NCBI GenBank assembly: GCA_013397695.1
Contig: VYZI01000053.1
Location: forward strand, 1,232,398-1,296,397
Direction: 5' to 3'
DNA length: 64,000 nt
Source of the DNA: Centropus unirufus
Lineage: Eukaryota; Chordata; Aves; Cuculiformes; Centropidae
Numbering within the stretch: position 1 is the stretch's first letter; each line of letters begins with the position of its first letter. This document shows positions 12,500-25,300 of the stretch, piece after piece. The position numbers and the translations under genes were made by a program. The notes beneath the pieces are model-generated. The model saw nothing but the letters and a program-made list of their open reading frames with translations. It did not search any database and had not been told where the DNA came from.

Positions 12500-12760
12500 T
12501 ATTTAATACTACTTTAAGAGAAACCAGAAAATGCATTAATGCTAAGTCAGTTCCTGGGGATTTGTTTTATGCATTAAAATCCAAAAGAAAAGGCTGCCCT
12601 GCTGCTTATTAAACCACTTACAGTTCAGTTCATTTTCTCTAGGTGATGTACGTATTTATTCACATTATGCTGTCGCCTTATGGAGGCCTTGCTAGTTAAT
12701 CACTTAAATTTATCTCAGAACAATCCTTTGGTTCTATGAATTTACACATGACCCAAAGCA
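12500..12760. promoter_or_regulatory. Possible conserved non-coding element
   Basis: Dense, non-repetitive block with homeodomain and SOX/TCF-type words: GCATTAATGCTAAGTCAG near 12534, TATGCATTAAAATCC near 12568, CTAGTTAATCACTTAA near 12691 and AACAATCCTTTGG near 12719. The sequence is complex and lacks A/T slippage runs through most of its length, which is unusual for this window. Function is inferred from motif density only. Confidence 0.25.
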
Positions 12761-13635
12761 AAAAAAAAAGTCATATTTTGGAGGGGGACAAGAAACATTT
12801 TCTCCTTCTCCAATCTGTTTTTTGTCCAACCTGCTTACTATTGCAAAATACTTAGCTTCTAATCAAAATAATGAAAGCCAGGCTTCTGTGCTTAGAGGCT
12901 TTCATTTGAATAAGCAAAGCAATTTCAATTTCAAATATATGTTCTGTCATGCTTCCACGAAACAGAAAAGCGTCATTTCTCATTTAACGCATATGCCAAG
13001 TTATCCAGGTTCTTATGTCCCTCCAGAGAAACCTAAGACAACCTCTGCTTGCTCCCTGTGCTGCACAGCTCTTCCCTTCTCCCACCTGAGCTCCGATTGT
13101 AGAATCTCAATGCAAAGTCTGCCCAGCTCCTGGTTTCTATTCTTAAGCCTAACTTGGCGTCCAATTTTTCTGTGGTTGCTGCATCTCAGTTTCTCATCTC
13201 ACAGTACTTCCTTCACACAGGGGTATTTGTGACCCTAAAGTTTGGTAAAGGCTTTGATATACTCAGATAAAAGACGTGGAGTACCACTCTTAGGAAATCA
13301 AGCTCTGCAACAGCCAGCTTTGTTGGCTCTGCAACAGCTTCTCCAGCAGATCGTCGTGATGGAAGAAATAATGCAGACATTGAAGTAAAACTACAGATCA
13401 AAATTTAATGCTGAAATTCATTTAAAACAAAAAAAATGTTCTTAGAAAATCTCTTCTTTAAACAGCATCAGCAACTTGGCAAAGAGTGATTGATAAGTCC
13501 GTTTGTTTCATAGTGTAAATCTTTAATTTCATTTGCTGCCCTTGTTACTCTGACCCTAGCAATAGCCCATAAATATTTAGGTAGCTTTCCACCAGCATGC
13601 TTTCAACTTTTGAATACTAATGCTGGCTGTCGGGA
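12761..13635. other. Unique non-coding DNA with a chance open frame
   Basis: A 136-codon frame at 12822-13232 (+) is open but rich in Ser and Leu with no domain, and no splice context supports it. No mobile element is recognised. Confidence 0.5.
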
Positions 13636-13840
13636 AGAAGAAAAGGAATTGCTGTAATGGCCCACGGAACTAGCTGTGAATATCTAACCTGCTGTTTGTG
13701 AGGCATCCTGCTTGCTCGAATTAAAGCAGTCATTACCAGCACACAGGAACTCATCACATTCTTAATGAATTGTGAGGCTATGTGGGGAAAAATAACGAAT
13801 ATCTTTACCTGAATAAGCATTAAGGTTGGAGCAACCAGAA
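13636..13840. promoter_or_regulatory. Possible conserved non-coding element
   Basis: Contains TCGAATTAAAGCAGTCATTA, CACATTCTTAATGAATTGTG and TAAGCATTAAGG in a compact block without simple repeats. These are TAAT-core homeodomain-like sites at close spacing. Conservation was not tested. Confidence 0.22.
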
Positions 13841-16800
13841 AAAAAAATAAATAGCTGTATAAAGCCCAAGGCTGAAAACAGAAAAACAAGGTTGGTATGT
13901 ATACAGCTAACCTTACCAGTGAAGAAATCAAAGAGATTCTAGTGTACTCTGCATCTCATCACGGTGCCTGACAGATTATCAACAACTTTAAAAGCATCCT
14001 TTGAATAAAAGCACAGTCAAGGCCTAGGGATATAACTTTTTACTATGTTCCTCCAGTCTGCAACACCCCAAGCTCACCAGCTTCCAAGCAAGGGTTTTAC
14101 AAGCCCACTCTCGGCAAAGCAGTGGCATGCAGAGCATGGGAAGCCTTCGTGCTGCTCCAGCCAGGAGAAATGCAGGCTGAAAAGAGTCACAGAACGCCCC
14201 TTGTTCCCTCGGTAAGCAGATACAGCATCCACACTCAGTCTCCAAGGGTACAGGGTCATTCAGATCATGAAGTATTTCACTGCCAGCTGGCCAGATGTGC
14301 CAGAGACACCAACCATTTGCCATTCCTAGCAAAGTGAGGTTCTGAACACAAGTAACCACTACTACTGAGAGCGCAGCAGTGGAAAAGCTGGCAAAATTCA
14401 TCACTAACTTGTTCTTCACTTGTGCTAGGAGCTTTGCCTAGGCTTAAACTCTTGCTTGTCTCCATTACCAAAATTGCCTTACAAATTGCCTTGTTTGACC
14501 CCTGTGCCTTCAGAACTGCACAAAGGAGTTGATAATGCATCAGCACGGCTTCCCCTGAACCAGAAAGCTCCTATCACTTCATCATGGATGTAGAAACTTC
14601 CCTCCCAGTTTTAGATGTCACCCTTTTATTTTCCAAGCACTTCCAGACCTAGCTCCATACATTTTTCCCTTCCTATGCACTCTGCTGCTTTCCAGAGACT
14701 ACCCAGAGTGGAGAACCGAGGAGCAAGGACTTGTCTTTGACTCCCATTAGAATTCAGTGATAGTAAAACTTCACCTTTTCTTTTAGGTAGTTCTCCAAAA
14801 CATACACTATAAGGTTAAGTGGAACAAGGAATCAGGCTCAGACTCTTACAAAAGAAGAAGGGTTGTCGAGTCTCAGATTTGCCTTAAGAGACCCTGGAGA
14901 AAAGTATATTGGCGCACATCCTCCTAAATCCTCTATTTTCTTTTTCCCTGGCCTGAAACGTAAAGTCTCTGGCTGTTAAAAATGCATGACCAATGACAAA
15001 GCAACAACTCTAACAACATTAAATCAAGACGTAATATGAAACTCTCATCTTATTAGGAAACATTTATACACGCAGAAATTCCCCTTCTCTGCAAGTAAGA
15101 ATTACCCCCAATTGATAGGTTCAAAACAGACTTGCCTTAACTAACCTATACCCTCTTCCACCTTCCCAGCACATTCTTTTCTGAAAAGCAGAATGTAATT
15201 GTTTGCATCTTATGAAAAGTTGCATAAAAATCTGCAAATTCACTTTCTAATCCCTCTTCCACAATGAGTTAGCAAGTTTCTGAAATATGTGACACAGGAC
15301 TGTAGTTACTAACAAGATCTAGTTCCTGAGATCCTTTTGACAATTAAAACTACTTCTAACCGTTGCCCATTTAGACAGTGTTTCAAGCAACTCTCAAGAC
15401 CACTACAAGCTGGCAGCTGTGCCCTAGTAAGCTACCATTTTATTCTTGGAGTTCTACTGCATGAAAGGGAGCAAAGCACACAGTAGAGCTCACAATAAAG
15501 TAGGCTATCATTACCATAAGTCCCAGTCACCACTGAGATAACAAGTACCCACAGAGCGAGGTGAAAAGAGTTAGTAAGTTGGAAGCTTTATTTTCCCATT
15601 CAAGCAAAGCAGCTCTGCTTTTACTGCTGCTGGTCTGCAGGTTCTCCTTTGTAGATGGAGTTTAACTGCAAACGTGATCAGCTGTTATTTACTATAAAGT
15701 TGTTACTAAGATGATTTTCATTATAAGATTATTATCTTATGAAATGAAGGAGCACTTAGGTCCTATTCCTCAAGACACATTGATCCAGAGAAAAAGCATA
15801 GCTCCTAAACAGACCAAAGCTTCAGAATCCCAACGCGTATTTTCAGAACATAAGCCGCTAAAATATTTGAGCACAAAATCACCTTCCAGTGATACATCTT
15901 CTAGTATTTAAACCTAAAATTAGGGTCTGACACCTACTGCTGCCTGAAGAAAAAGTCTTTTCAGTATTAACACTGACCCAAGGCCTGAAAATCTCCTGAA
16001 GATGTAAATTATCTGCTCAGACTAATGTGTGCATACACACAAGCACTAAAAAAACTGAAAAAGTCATCAGTAATAACTGAATCACAAATTTTCTTCAAGT
16101 ACTGCCTGTTTAACCGTCTATGAGGAGATTTAATGACACTTTGGGAAGAGTTAATCATGAGAATTCTTTACCCTTGAAAGGCCTGACAAGACAGTAGACG
16201 TTAATAATGGTGTCAAACCATGGCAGTTTCTTAAAGATATGTCATTCAAAAGCACCAGCCTCAGTTTTCCATCTTTGTTTTCAGAAGCAACTCAGCCATT
16301 ATCAGGCCCAGAGAAAGTTCCTAGCAAATAATCTTTAATATCAAACAACAAACCTCCATTCAAAGCAATGCAACTTTAAAGATTTGGACACCTCAACCCC
16401 CTCCCCCCCAAAACCAGAACCTTCTTCAAACCCCTAAGCAAACACCTAACACGTGTGCACATATGCACCCATTAGATATGGCATTTTTTAGAAGAACAAT
16501 CCAGCCATTCAGTAAGTATTCTACCTTTTATATACTGAAGACATCTAACATCCCTGTCTCAGGCTTCCTTGGCACAAACCCAGCAAGGTTTAAAGCCCCA
16601 CAGTAGGCTGCCATTTCTCTTAAAGAGTCTGGCAGCTTTGCTGTTGCTAACGCAGAGTGAACAGTGTTTCAGCATCTTATTCTGAGAACTGAATTGGAAG
16701 AATGAATTGCATGTAAGTGAAGCCTTCGAGTACCATTATTACAAAAAACTGTACGTACACTTCAATGAAGTTTATCAAGAAACCATCTTTCAAGCCAGTT

Positions 16801-18960
16801 TCCTTTTACTTGCACTACTTCAAGATTAGGAACCCAACAGGACCTGCGGTGTAGTTACAGAATGTATTAAGCACTTCATCAACAACATCAGCTCAGAGAT
16901 GTCAGCAGCCTGGCTGAAATAGAATCATATGCGAAATCCTCACAAAAACCAGCACTTAAAGTACTCCTGCTGTCACATCACACAGCATGGGGAAGTTGCA
17001 CAGCTTCTCTGAGCTGATAGAAGTAGTGGCTTTCAGGTGAGTACTTAAAACAAGGTCTCTTCTGCTTATCTCTAGTGACTTCTAAAGAGAAATTAAGGAC
17101 TCTAGGATTTTTTTTCAAAATGCATGGAGGGAATTATTCATTATGTACTAGCCAACACAGCCTCTCAGCAAAATGATGCTATTATCCACAGCTTTATCTA
17201 TTGCTAAGCACCAAATAGCTGCCAGGATTTACAGTGACCACAGCACTGCTGCTTTTCATTTCAGGCAGAGCTTTAGTCTACTTCAAGGATCTCAAAAGAA
17301 AAATTAAACAACCATCTCCATCACAGTCCCATGTAGTACTTATCAAGTTAGCACCTGTAAACTGAGTTGTAAAGATGCTGAGCCTGGCAGCGAGCACCAC
17401 TAAAGCTACACTGGCATCTACGGGTACCTGACAGATAATTGCACTCATTCTAACCTCCCTGCCCTTAATGCTGTGATCCATGAGGCAGTTCATTTTACAC
17501 TGCTTCCCAGCACACAGCAACACTGGCAGCTTTGTTGTCCAAACCTAGATGTGATTCTTCTGAATGAGTCCTGGGAATATTCCCAAATTACCCCACTGCT
17601 GGTGGTAAGGCACAAATAATTTATTTATGACAGACCCTATCTTGTGTCATTTACTCTACCACACGGTGCTGGAGGTGGAATTCAATAACTGATTCACCCA
17701 AAAGGAATCTCAGGCCACATAAGTCTCACAAAAACATTTATTGCACTCGCCCTCTTTGTGGCAGCCGGATCAGATGATTACATTCAAGAAGGCAGACGTC
17801 AGGGATTCTCTCTATGGCAGCATGGAAAAGAAGCCGTTTCAATCTTATCCCTTGCCACCATGAACTTTTAACAAAGCTAAATCCAATTTCCCTCAGCCCT
17901 CTGAGTAGCTGAGCTGTCAACGATGGTCTAAAAAGGTTCAGCTCCTCAACCAGTTTTCTTAAAAAGAGAAGCTGCTTTCCTTGCTCATCATGACTACCCT
18001 ACACCCCGCAGCAAAACTGCCCTGGGAGAACCAGGTTTACTTTGTCACCAGGTTTGCTGTCATCAGCTGCACCCCCCAAGCTCCCTTGAGAAGTTCTGTT
18101 AGGCTTGCACAGCTGACCAGCAATGTCATCTTTCTTTGCTAGCAGTCTGCGCTCCTCGCCTGCTCGGGGATTTGGTCACTGGTCTGCAGCCAGCTATGAC
18201 ACTTAACAAGGCAAAAAGTTTAGATTTGTAGGCCACTACGTATCAGTAGTTGTGACCAGCAGGCAGATTCCGATTCAACCACCTCATTCAAAGGAAACAA
18301 CACAAGGACATGCCCAGCAGATTTGTCCCTCCCTTAGATCAGGTCAGGCACACTAACCTGAGGTTTGTAATCCCCGAAGCATGAGATTAGGGTTACTAGC
18401 AATGCTGTAAACCACGGTTTTCTAAATTCAGAGTCTTAAGTTTACTCTACCATACTATGTTTTTTCCCAAAAGACTGGTAAAGCCTTGAACATCAAATAC
18501 AGTTTTAGCATCAGAGACGAGAGCACTGTAAAAGCACACTGGTGTCAGTAAAGTGACAGTGCAATACACAGTCAATAAAGGACTTACTAGTATGTTTTTA
18601 AACTCCTTGTGGGCTTTTTTTTGCCAGAAGGTCCCTGAACCCACACAGAATATAGCACAACAGTCAAACTGAACACATACACAAGGGTCGTAACATAAAG
18701 GCACCTTCCAGCTAATTTTCACTGATGTTCTACTGAAATAGTGCTGTACTTGACCCACTCAGTTACCTTTTGCATCTGATTTTGCCCATGACTGTGTACT
18801 ATACAGCCCACGGAGTCCCTCAAAGGTGCTCTGGCTGTGTTTGTCCTTTGTGGTTTTGTACAGCTATATCACGTGGAACAGATACTGTGATCTGTGCTCT
18901 GTTGAATGTCAGACAGGAGGTGCCACAGTTCTATTAAGCAGATCTTTTATCTCCAAGTCT
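13841..18960. other. Unique non-coding DNA
   Basis: About 5 kb without recognisable repeats. Overlapping frames on both strands at 14024-14546 have no recognisable protein content and shadow each other. A C-rich run (CCCCTCCCCCCCAAAACC) lies near 16394. Donor-like GTAAGT strings near 16511 and 16711 were checked; the segments before them contain stops in all frames. Confidence 0.5.
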
Positions 18961-18996
18961 CAAAATACCTGATGCTGGAAGAGTGCATTTAAAATT

Positions 18997-19037
18997 CAGC
19001 ACTTAAATTCCTTAAGTCAGCATTTAAATTCTTTGAG
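18997..19037 (+). repeat. Two-unit tandem repeat, 21-bp period
   Basis: CAGCACTTAAATTCCTTAAG is followed at a 21-bp spacing by CAGCATTTAAATTCTTTGAG. The copies share 16 of 20 aligned positions. A third partial match (GTGCATTTAAAATTC) lies just upstream at about 18983. This is probably replication slippage in old unique DNA. Confidence 0.7.
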
Positions 19038-19778
19038 GTGCGAACGAGGTCTTAACTCTATTGCTGAATTGTTCCGTATAATAGGTATATATTTTTTTTC
19101 TATAATAGGCTAATTCTTGGGAAGGAAGAATTCAGTTCACCTGAAAAATATTTGAATTAGAAAACTGCAAAGAAGCTGTACCTCAAAACTAAACAAGATT
19201 GAGCCAAAAGTAGGAATTCTCTTAGACAAGCACAATAAGCTTTCAACATGACAGAGTAAGAGAAAAGTACATCGTCAAAGCATTTTACTGGTTAAAAGCT
19301 GTAAAATATAGATTAAGAAACTAGCTTCAGACTTTGTAGAAAGAAGTAACGCAACTAAAATTTTAACCCATATCTTTAGGATGGATAGGCTTTGTTTTCA
19401 AGCTGAAAAAGTAATGCAAACTGAAGAATCGTTAATTTCTTTTGTATTTGTGTTACAACAGGCATGATTAAGGCTGACTTCAAAGCTCCAATTGCCTTGT
19501 TTCCCCTTTGGAAGGCTATTCTTACTAATATTTCTCCATTGTTTTTGTTTAGTTTGTTCTATTAAGAATTCAATTCACCCTGGAAAGACAAGCTAATTAT
19601 TTGGTGCCTGATTTAATTATGTTGAAACCTCATTTCATAAATTTAATATAATATATACACACCCATCACATGCAGAAAACATGCCCAACTATGGAATACA
19701 CTGTAGGTGTAACCTGATCTTGCCTCAGGTGCGTAAGCAGAACAGAGGCCATAATCTCCCATTTACACAAACTGAGAA
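19038..19778. other. Unique non-coding DNA
   Basis: AT-rich sequence with a T8 run flanked by TATAATAGG on both sides (about 19077-19109). No gene or mobile element is recognised. Confidence 0.5.
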
Positions 19779-20142
19779 AACCAGGGTTGTTCTGCCTGGA
19801 GAAGAGGAAACTGAGGGGACATCTCCTTGATCTCTACAATTACCTGAAAGGAGGTTGTACAGAGGTAGGTGGTGGTCCCCTCTGCTAAGGAACAAGAGAA
19901 AATAGCCTCAAGTTTCTATTGCAGGTTTACATTGGGTATTAGAAAATATTTCTTCACTGGAAGAGTGGTGAAGCATTGGAAGCAGCTGCCCTGGGAAGTG
20001 GAGTCATCATCCCTGGTGGGATTCAAAAAGCACGTAGATGTGGCACTTGGAATACGGTGTAGCAGGCAGGGTAGTGTTGGGCTGACAGTTGGACGTGATG
20101 ATCCTAGAGGGCTTTTCCAACCTTAATGATTCTATGATTCTA
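19779..20142 (+). mobile_element. CR1 LINE, 5'-truncated, with intact 3' tail
   Basis: Sense-orientation CR1 3' end: GGTTGTTCTGCCTGGAGAAG, AGGAGGTTGTACAGAGGTAG, TATTAGAAAATATTTCTTCA, GCTGCCCTGGGAAGTGGAGT, ATCCCTGGTGGGATTCAAAA, and CTTTTCCAACCTTAATGATT followed by CTATGATTCTA. It ends in repeated ATTCTATG-like units, the hallmark CR1 terminus. An 85-codon frame at 19869-20126 is a remnant artefact in the 3' UTR and not a gene. Confidence 0.97.
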
Positions 20143-21479
20143 AATATAACAAGACACACGCGTACCCTGGTACGGTGGTGTTAAAGCTTTATGTCCTCAT
20201 GTTCCATCACCGATCAAGAACATCCCACTCTACCAGAGGTAAATCCAAAACATCTGCCTACACACATGGTCACCTACTGGAAAGGGAGAGCATAGCCAAG
20301 GAAAGGGCCAAGCATCAGCATATTTCATCCCTGTCCATGTGAAGCCATCCCAAGATCCTGAGGCTCTGACCTTCTAGCACCCCCAAGCTGCTTGTTCATC
20401 TTACTAATGCAACAGCACAGTAAGAGGCACCAGTTCAAAGTGTTTGTGCTTTACATCCATCCTCCTTTTACTAGAGTAAAAATGGTTAATAGCTCAATAC
20501 AAGCCTTAAATAAAAGGCGCATCCTGTGGCGTATCTATATGTCAAGCTCAAACTCCCTCCTTCTAAAATTCTCCAATATAAAAGTGAAAAACATTTCCTT
20601 TCCAAACATTCTGCTGTGCAGCCTTTTTTATAGCATTCTTTCTTTCTCACGTATCTATACGAGCACAGCTTTATTGCAATTCTATTCAGAAATTCTTATG
20701 CAGGGAAGAAGTTGACAGCGATGTTTTCAGCTCATGAAAATATTCCAATCGATATTGAGCTGCATTTTTCAAGAGACCTGTAGCTGTACCAATGCAAATC
20801 ACTTCAGTACCCAATTGGTCTATTATCATATTCATACAAGTTATTTGTTTTATAGGCTTGAAATCCCTCTGCGGTGGATTTTATTATTTGTTCTTTGTTC
20901 CATTAGCACTGTTATGCCCTTGGAAATACCCATGACATTAGTTTCTGAATCTTTTTCATGTTGTCTGTTTCAGCAAGAGAAAACATGACGTTTTTCCTGT
21001 AGCTCTTGAAAACAACAATAATCCAGACACAGGAAAGCTGCTGGTGTACAGAGGATCCAAACAAAACAAGATGAAGGAGGAGAAGGGATAACTGAACACT
21101 ATGAATGAAAAGTCCAGATAAATGACTGATATTTATGTTATGAGTAAACATGTAAATGACGTCAGGAACCTGCATTTAGAATCATCTTCAACTGTCAACA
21201 AACAGCCTTCTGTGTTCTGCCATGACATTTACTTCTCTCCCATGATTTAAACCAAGATACATTTTAGTGGATTTGCAGCAAATAGCTGGTAGAGAACAGG
21301 CACAGACATCACCTTGATAAAGGCACATGTATTTCAGTCTGCTATAAAGTAATAAAATTTAAGACATAATGAATCCTATTACTGCCTATATGAACACAAG
21401 GATATTTTAAAATTCACTCCAAGATGCCAAGGAAAGGCCTAATTTCTTAAAATGTTGATTAATTCCTTGTGATAATGAA
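20143..21479. other. Unique non-coding DNA between CR1 copies
   Basis: No gene recognised. A 107-codon frame at 20392-20715 and an adjoining 84-codon frame at 20734-20988 are AT-rich, low-information translations without domains. No other repeat is recognised. Confidence 0.5.
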
Positions 21480-21655
21480 CAGGTTTGCCCAGAGCAGTCA
21501 TGGCTGTCCCAACCCTGGAGGTGTTCAAGACCAGGTTGGATGAGGCTTTGAGCAACCTGATCCAGTGGGAGGTGTCCCTACCCATGGCGGAGGGGGTGGA
21601 ATTAGAAGGGCTTTCCAGTCCCTTCCAATCCAAACCATTCCATGATTTTGTGATA
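21480..21655 (+). mobile_element. CR1 LINE, short 3' fragment
   Basis: Shows the last about 175 bp of a CR1: GGTTTGCCCAGAGCAGTCAT, CAACCCTGGAGGTGTTCAAG, ACCAGGTTGGATGAGGCTTT, GCAACCTGATCCAGTGGGAG, GTGTCCCTACCCATGGCGGA and CTTCCAATCCAAACCATTCC. It ends near ATGATTTTGTGATA. This is the 'GGCAACCTGATC' subtype, unlike the copy 1.3 kb upstream, so the two arose from separate insertions. Confidence 0.95.
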
Positions 21656-22239
21656 ACAGATCCTGTTACAGTAAGGGGTGTTAAACAGAAAATATCAGTT
21701 AAAGATCCCTCATGGTACTCAAGTCAATGGCAAAATCATCTCAATTTTTAAAGTGTAAAGATCCTCATAAACAGGGAAAACATTTTTACAATTTTTCTTC
21801 TCTTCAAAAGTCATCGCGAAGACCAGTTTAGTCACCAATTAAAGCATTTTCTCAAAACCTTAAACCATGCAGGCAAATTACTAAATTTGGATAACAATTA
21901 CATGAATTTGGGGTTTTGCTTGTGGCTTTATTTTCTAAGCATGATGAAATCAGCATTAAAGAAGTTGCACCCTTCATTTCAGAGTTCTGTGGTACTTGGT
22001 ACTGGCTAAGGTAGCAAGGACTCTGGTAATACCAATTCCAAGGCACAGAAGAAAATAACACCCATTTCAATAGAATTTATGTTGTTAATCAAAGGACAAA
22101 TATTGTCTCCAGAAAATTTCACAGCTACTCCAAACAAAAGACAGCTTAATTCCCTTCTTTGAACTGTAAAAGAAAGATTATGAGGAAAAACCTAATCCTC
22201 TAAACTTAGATCTTGGGGCAAAGTCAGCTCATTCCAGAG
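21656..22239. other. Unique non-coding DNA between CR1 copies
   Basis: AT-rich sequence with no gene or repeat recognised. Confidence 0.5.
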
Positions 22240-22336
22240 AGTAACAGAATGGCTGAGGCTAGAAGGTAAGACCACCAAGTCCATCCACTCTGGCTCGAGT
22301 ATGGTCAGCACCAATGGGTTGCCCAGGGCCATTAGA
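22240..22336 (-). mobile_element. CR1 LINE, degraded 3' terminal fragment
   Basis: Reverse-strand CR1 end, visible as GTAACAGAATGGCTGAGGCT, AGAAGGTAAGACCACCAAGT, CCATCCACTCTGG and GGGTTGCCCAGGGCCATT. It is more diverged than the other copies and under 100 bp long, so it is probably the oldest CR1 here. An A-rich tract (22381-22406) lies just beyond it. Confidence 0.8.
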
Positions 22337-25300
22337 GTAAAACAACTTTTTCCACCAAATTCAGCAACTGCCATGGGGAGAGAAAAAAACAAACAAAAAA
22401 AAAAAACCAAACCACTTTGCAGGATGAAGTGCCTCAATTTATGAAAGATAATAAATCAATTCAATTCTGTAGACTCTTCAGAGAAACTTGTGTTACACTG
22501 CTGCTTCCATCCCCACTGAATTCCTCAGCTTCCCTTGGAAGATATTATGCAATATAAACACTACATATCTTAAAAATCACATTTCTTGATAGCTGTTCAC
22601 ACACACTGATTGTTACAAAATTTATTGCCAAAACTGAGACAGATTAGGTTTTCCTAAGCAGTGGGGTTCCCCCAACACGGGCTGTCATTTAGCATACGTG
22701 GCAGAATTTCATTTTCAAAACAAACCAGGCTTAGTTAATCCTTATGTACTCATGTTTTATACCACACAGAGGGCAGAATATGTTGAAAGAAATCCAGGCT
22801 CCGCACTAATTATTTCTATTTTTGTAAAAAATCAATGGAAATTATGTTGAAATTTGAAACTGAGGCATATGTAGACTAAAATCTCCATTCAGTTATGACA
22901 GAAAGAAGTATACCTAATAATTTTGTGCAAGTTCCCAAGTATCCAAATAATATTACATAAAATCCAATGATCAACTCAACACACTGAAAATACACTTAGA
23001 ATGAAACTGGAAAAGTTTTGTCAAACTACTTACTGCTATTTAGTGACTATTAACATGGAGAGTTGTTGCTCGATAAGATTTAATTCTTGGAATTATAGCT
23101 TAGTATGCAAAGACAACATGGTTTGTTGTATTATCATACTTCCCAAACCAATTTGGATTAGTAAATTAATCCATTCTTGTTTTTAGGGAGTCACTGATAG
23201 GCATATTAAAAGGAAAGGAACTGGGATATGCAAGCCAAAAGCAGTAATGGGAGACTGACAAAAGAAGTCCAATGTATATATACACGCTACAATTTCAAGT
23301 CCACAGGCTTGCTTCAAATGGGATGTGTGGCTACTTAGCAGTCTGGAAGTGGCTTAAAAAGCAACAAAGCGTATGTCAGGGGACATGAGTCAGTAGAAGA
23401 GTAATTGTCTGTTATGAGCAATAATGATTGAGATGTTATATCCATAACTTCTCTGATTTAGATTAAATGGGATAGATATTGTGAACAAGAAATTGTACTT
23501 TCTGTAGCTTAAAATTCTCAGATACATGGCTGTTACACTAACCAAGACAATATTGCCATGGTTTAGTCTAACCTGGACTATAAATCTTCATTTCTAGTAG
23601 AATTTAAAAGTGCAGATTAGACTTAATATGCACATCCTTCACCAGAGCACAGGGAGATTTCTTCAAGGGCATTGGCCAAAATGAATAATCTGAAATGGAA
23701 AAGTTCTTTTCAATCATTGCACCAATAAAGATATGTGGAATTTGAACATACAGCCTTTCAGAAGATTACTGTTAGATGGAGAGAGCACTTATCACAGGTC
23801 TAAGTTACATGGGTCGAGTTAATGAGATCTGTGTATGTACATTTTACGCCCCGCTGAACCATGCTTTAACAAATCTCATAACACATTCAGTGGACCTTCC
23901 TTCTCATTTGCAGAGCTCTTCCACATCCAGTTCAGGAACATGTTTCAGTTTATAGATTTTAAAGGAGCGGTAGTGCTGAAAATTGCAAGTTTGATTCCTT
24001 GGAACACTATTTGCATTTGTTTAATTAGGTCCATCTCATTGATTCAGTTCTATTTTTAAATGGCATGCCTGTACTTGGCTCCCATATGATATTCGCAGAA
24101 AGAGAAAAACCTGCTCTGAACCATCTTTTTCACCTCCTAACCTATTCCATGCATAATCCTTGAACAATTATCAAAATATAAAGAGCAAGTTTAGAAAAAT
24201 CCAACTTTAAATACGTTTTACTGCAGCAAATGGCTTTTATAGTGGTGAAAGGTGTAATAATACAGCTCTAAATACGCCTATAATACAGTCCTAAAGTTAC
24301 TGCTGGTACTCGTGGCAATTCAAAAACACCACATAACAAGGTCCTCTGTGTTCCTGGTCTTGCTCCTATCGCTGTTTCTAGGGTAACCCACATTCTGCTT
24401 GAGACTTCATAGTGCACTTCGTGTCTTTAGAGACCTCATTCCAACACCTGTGATGAATATTCAATGAGCAATAGACCTTCAACTCACACAATAGTAAGAA
24501 AAAAAATCCCCAAAACACATCTGTAATTCCATCGTCTGTTATGATTTGTGCCAGAATTTCACAAGAAGTAGCCAAGAACAAACTTGACCTATTATCCCTG
24601 CTCCTCCCCCAAAAAAAAGACAAGGTGAATGTTTTCCTTGATGAGATATCTGGAGGATTTTCCTCACTAAGACTAGGAATGAGTTCTAATGCAAGCAACA
24701 GAAGGTGAATCAATTCTCCAAACTTGGGTTTATCTGTGCCTCACTTCAGATGACTGTTGTGAGCACAGGTAAACAGATGCATGGACTTCCTGACTTCAGA
24801 AGTTTGGTCCTAAATGGTTGATAACCACTTTAATTTGAGTAAGAACTCTGACAAATAAAACCCAGCAGTCAGAGATCATTGGGTTGCCATCTCTTTGAAG
24901 TACCAAGCTGTTTACCTCTAGAGCAAACCCATTTGACCACCCAACAAGATGAAACCAAGCTCAGACAGAGGCCATGTCATTATCCAACCCAACCACTGTG
25001 CTTTGCAAGATGACGTTTGAGGTGCGAGTACTCCACTATTTCCCTTCAGACTCATCAAGTAGGGCGCATTTTATGAGCCAAGAATCTATTATGCAGAGGA
25101 GATCTTGAAAAACTGTTTTCTCTCACTGCAAAGAGGAGAATGAAAGGCGAGCAGATTCCTCCCAAAAGGATGAGTTTACAAACAGAAAAAACCCATGAAA
25201 CAGCACTTCTTGGGAATAAAACAATGGAGAAGCAGGCCAGTTTCCCCGTAAGAAGCCATTGAATTCATAAAACACCCCAGAATGTTCCTTAAGCAAACAT

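Noticed and set aside
16660..16712. Segment between TGTTTCAG and GTAAGTG as an exon
   Set aside because: Every reading frame contains a stop codon.
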